Shown here: positions 61,721 through 64,000 of the stretch, in pieces
Layout: each line of letters starts with the position of its first letter
Position numbering within the stretch: the stretch's first letter is position 1
Program-made: the position numbers and the translations under genes
The notes under the pieces: generated by a model
Databases searched by the model: none
Seen by the model: only the letters and a program-made list of their open reading frames with translations
What the model was told of the DNA's origin: nothing
NCBI GenBank assembly: GCA_902591185.1
Contig: CACIZU010000003.1
Coordinates: 1-64,000, forward strand
Direction of reading: 5' to 3'
Origin: an uncultured Pelagibacteraceae bacterium
GTDB taxonomy: Bacteria; Pseudomonadota; Alphaproteobacteria; Pelagibacterales; Pelagibacteraceae
Length of the DNA: 64,000 bases

Positions 61721-62779
61721 GTGTTTAATTTTTTAAGTTTTTTAATTTTAATTATTGCCTATAATTGCGTAACAATAGCAATGGAAAAAATACCCTATCA
61801 TCATCTTCCCGATGGAACATTTAGAAATCCTGAGGGGTCTCCTAAAAGAGACACAAATTTTAAATGGTCATTTAAAGTTTTTAATCAGGAGAAAAAAAAA
61901 TTAGATATGAGTGTTCCTAGCGAACATGTTGTTAATAAAGAGAAAGTGTTATCTGATTTAGAAAAATTAAAAGACGAAGATTATATTGCTTGGATAGGGC
62001 ATGCTACATTTTTAATTAAATTAGGAGACACGACTATTATAACAGATCCTGTTTTTTCTAAAAATGCAGGACCTTTTATATTTGGACCCAAAAGATTTAC
62101 AGAACCAGCCTTAAATCTTAAAGAAATTCCTAGAATAGACTTATTTTTACTTACCCATAATCATTATGATCACCAAGATATGATGACCATAAGAAGATTT
62201 CCATATAAGAGTGCAAAAGTTATGCTTCCACTAAAACTTGGTAAATATTTTAAAAGAAATGGATATAAAGATGTGAATGAAATGGATTGGTATGATGAAA
62301 TAGAGATTAATGAAAAATTAAAAATCACATTTCTTCCAGCGGTTCATTGGTCTAAAAGAAGTTTATCAGATACTAATAAATCATTATGGGGCAATTTTTT
62401 AATTGAATATAATGGTAAAAAAATCTTATTTGCTTGCGATACTGGTGTGGGAAATATTTATAAAGACCTAGGTAACAAATATGGCCCAATAGATCTTTCT
62501 TTTATAAATATTGGTGCGTATAATTTTTATCCAATATCTCCATATAAAGATAAATCTGTTTATCATACAAATCCTGAAGAGGCTCTTAGTATTGGAAGAA
62601 ATTTAAAGAGTAAAAAAGTAATAGGAATGCATTGGGGTACATTTGTTTTATCTTTAGAGCCGATAATGGAACCCCCAGTTAGATTTAAAAATAATGCTGA
62701 AAAATTTGGCTTTAAAAAAGAAGAAGCAATTATATTTAAGATTGGTCAAATAAGTAAAATTGATGATATTATAAATTAA
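61721..62779 (+). CDS. metallo-beta-lactamase-fold hydrolase (NAPE-PLD/UlaG-like)
   Basis: A 352-aa protein starting with GTG and a hydrophobic signal-like N-terminus. Metal motif HxHxDH reads LLTHNHYDHQDM near residue 145, with WIGHATFLIKLGDTTIITDPVFS before it and ACDTGVGNIY and GMHWGTFVLS after it. This is the pattern of the NAPE-PLD/UlaG branch, which acts on phosphodiesters or lactones. Probably exported or membrane-anchored. Substrate unknown. Confidence 0.85.
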   Translation: MFNFLSFLILIIAYNCVTIAMEKIPYHHLPDGTFRNPEGSPKRDTNFKWSFKVFNQEKKKLDMSVPSEHVVNKEKVLSDLEKLKDEDYIAWIGHATFLIKLGDTTIITDPVFSKNAGPFIFGPKRFTEPALNLKEIPRIDLFLLTHNHYDHQDMMTIRRFPYKSAKVMLPLKLGKYFKRNGYKDVNEMDWYDEIEINEKLKITFLPAVHWSKRSLSDTNKSLWGNFLIEYNGKKILFACDTGVGNIYKDLGNKYGPIDLSFINIGAYNFYPISPYKDKSVYHTNPEEALSIGRNLKSKKVIGMHWGTFVLSLEPIMEPPVRFKNNAEKFGFKKEEAIIFKIGQISKIDDIIN

Positions 62780-62785
62780 TTTAAG

Positions 62786-63415
62786 ATGTGCGGTAGATAC
62801 GTAGTAAATAACCCAGTTTCAAAAACAAACAAGTTAGTAAAATCTGCAATTCAAGTTGAAGATATTGAGAATTATAATGCTCATCCATATCAAAAACTTC
62901 CAGTTATAAAGAAGTATAAAAATGGAAATACCCTAGAAAATTTAAAGTGGGGATTAATTCCAAGTTGGGCTAAAGATAAAGACTTTAAAGCATTAATTAA
63001 TGCTAGATTAGAAACTATTGATGAAAAAGTTTCTTTTAAAAAACTAATTAAAAATAATAGATGTGCTGCTGTAGCTGATGGTTTTTATGAATGGAAAAGA
63101 GAAGAAAAAGAAAAGACTCCACATTTTTTTTCAAGACAAGATAACAAAACTATTTTTTTTGCAGGTATTTATGAAGAGGATCAATTTTGTTTAATTACTG
63201 AAGAAGCTAAAGAAAATATTAAAGAAATTCATCATAGACAACCTGTAATTCTTAATCAAAGTGATGTTAATCGTTATTTGAATTTAGAACTTCAAGGCTC
63301 AGCTTTTTTAAAAGAATGTAGTAAACCTGATTTAATTTTCCACGAAGTTTCTAAAGATGTAAATAAACCAACAAATAATAGCGCATCATTAATTCAAAGT
63401 TTTAGCAATGGATAA
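62786..63415 (+). CDS. SRAP protein (YedK/HMCES family)
   Basis: A 209-aa SOS response-associated peptidase-fold protein that covalently traps abasic sites in single-stranded DNA through its Cys2. The N-terminus MCGRYVV gives Cys2; WGLIPSWAKD, INARLETI, FYEWKREE with the key Glu, and EIHHRQPVIL with the active-site His follow the family. It is 6 bp after the previous gene. A role in replication-linked DNA repair is inferred from the family. Confidence 0.93.
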   Translation: MCGRYVVNNPVSKTNKLVKSAIQVEDIENYNAHPYQKLPVIKKYKNGNTLENLKWGLIPSWAKDKDFKALINARLETIDEKVSFKKLIKNNRCAAVADGFYEWKREEKEKTPHFFSRQDNKTIFFAGIYEEDQFCLITEEAKENIKEIHHRQPVILNQSDVNRYLNLELQGSAFLKECSKPDLIFHEVSKDVNKPTNNSASLIQSFSNG

Positions 63416-63442
63416 AAAATTTAATTTAGTTTAAACTAGAAT

Positions 63443-64000
63443 ATGCTTACTTATATTGTCCCATTTATCATATTGATCTTAGTTGTAGTTTTTATTCATG
63501 AATATGGACATTATTATTTTGCAAAAAAATATGGTGTAGGTGTTACAGATTTTTCTATTGGATTTGGAAGAGAAATTATTGGCTGGAATGATAAATATGG
63601 CACACGTTGGAAGATTTGCTGGATACCATTAGGAGGATATGTAAAGTTTTTTGGTGATCGAAATGTTTTTTCACAAGCTGATCAAGAAAAAATTTTAAAA
63701 CAATACAATAAAAAAGATCAAGAAAAATTATTTGTTTTAAAACCATTGTACCAAAGAGTTTTAATAGTATTTGGTGGACCACTTGCTAATTTTTTATTAG
63801 CAATTGCTATATTTTTTTCAATTTACACTTTTATTGGAAAAGATTTTACACCAGCTGTAATCAATGAAGTACAAAAAGATAGTCCTGCAATGATTGGTGG
63901 GTTAAAACAGAATGATATTATTTTAGAAATAGATGGTAACAAAGTTAACAGCATCATGGATGTCTCTAAATATATTACAACTTCAATAGGTGTATTTATA
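63443..64000 (+). CDS. rseP: RseP-like site-2 protease, 3' truncated by window
   Basis: An ATG frame open to the window end (186 codons seen). The first transmembrane helix carries the zinc motif HEYGH (HExxH) near residue 19. FSIGFGREIIGW, WIPLGGYVKFFGD and VFGGPLANFLLAI match RseP/MMP-type membrane proteases, and a PDZ domain begins with INEVQKDSPAMIGGLKQNDII. RseP cleaves anti-sigma factors and signal peptide remnants in the inner membrane. Not seen: the second PDZ domain and the C-terminal helix. Confidence 0.94.
   Translation, partial: MLTYIVPFIILILVVVFIHEYGHYYFAKKYGVGVTDFSIGFGREIIGWNDKYGTRWKICWIPLGGYVKFFGDRNVFSQADQEKILKQYNKKDQEKLFVLKPLYQRVLIVFGGPLANFLLAIAIFFSIYTFIGKDFTPAVINEVQKDSPAMIGGLKQNDIILEIDGNKVNSIMDVSKYITTSIGVFI

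Noticed and set aside
1-64000. CRISPR array, insertion sequence or prophage
   Set aside because: The only direct repeats found are the tandem or local ones listed; no regular spacers, transposase, integrase or phage structural genes were seen.

Overview
The window is about 64 kb of a very AT-rich, gene-dense bacterial chromosome with tiny spacers, many 1-15 bp overlaps and almost no stretch without a gene. Gene content points to an alphaproteobacterium of the SAR11 clade (Pelagibacterales). The clues are a SUF-only Fe-S operon under an Rrf2 regulator, glnA without a neighbouring PII gene, a homocysteine methyltransferase behind a SAM-II-type leader, a TPP-riboswitch-controlled sodium:solute symporter of the ThiV kind, and many substrate-binding-protein transport systems. 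The taxonomic call is inference from content and composition.

Layout. 1-5 kb: end of an AsmA/YhdP-like envelope protein with perfect 222-bp tandem repeats, then tyrS, anmK and an alpha/beta hydrolase. 5.1-11.4 kb: the Fe-S operon iscR-sufBCDSU-DUF59-sufA behind a near-perfect IscR type 1 operator. 11.4-15.4 kb: a 56-aa ORF, glnA, a YbaK-like deacylase, an EamA transporter and a homocysteine S-methyltransferase with a SAM-II aptamer followed by a SAM-V-like pseudoknot. 15.6-20.9 kb: a TauE permease, then a molybdenum cofactor module (moaB, moaACDE) joined to the molybdoenzyme pair MsrP/MsrQ.

20.9-52.7 kb is an accessory-looking island for sugar and cyclitol uptake and oxidation. Recognisable inositol genes are iolG, iolE and iolD, but iolB, iolC and iolJ are not seen. 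In their place lie a PanE-like reductase, two 2-oxoglutarate oxygenases, two D-2-hydroxyacid dehydrogenases, a DUF1907 protein, a PanB-fold protein that seems to lack its metal ligands, an HpaI-type aldolase and an aldehyde dehydrogenase. Three transport systems follow: a CUT2 sugar ABC transporter with RbsD/FucU and RbsK, a tripartite tricarboxylate (TctCBA) transporter with an SDR and a ROK kinase, and a CUT1 sugar ABC transporter with an SDR and a fourth Gfo/Idh/MocA oxidoreductase. All three substrate-binding-protein genes are followed immediately by a strong hairpin plus U-tract, which suggests that the binding protein is made in excess over the genes downstream.

52.8-64 kb: a pentapeptide-repeat protein, a TPP riboswitch with thiV, a thioredoxin-like protein, an ABC-2 exporter, isocitrate lyase (aceA) with a 53-aa ORF upstream and a divergent RamB/ScfR-type regulator across a region full of TTTACAA repeats, then a GNAT-like protein, a SOUL protein, a metallo-beta-lactamase-fold protein, an SRAP (HMCES/YedK) protein and the start of rseP, cut by the window end.

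No rRNA, tRNA, insertion sequence, prophage or CRISPR array was recognised. No gene-free stretch exceeds about 200 bp.
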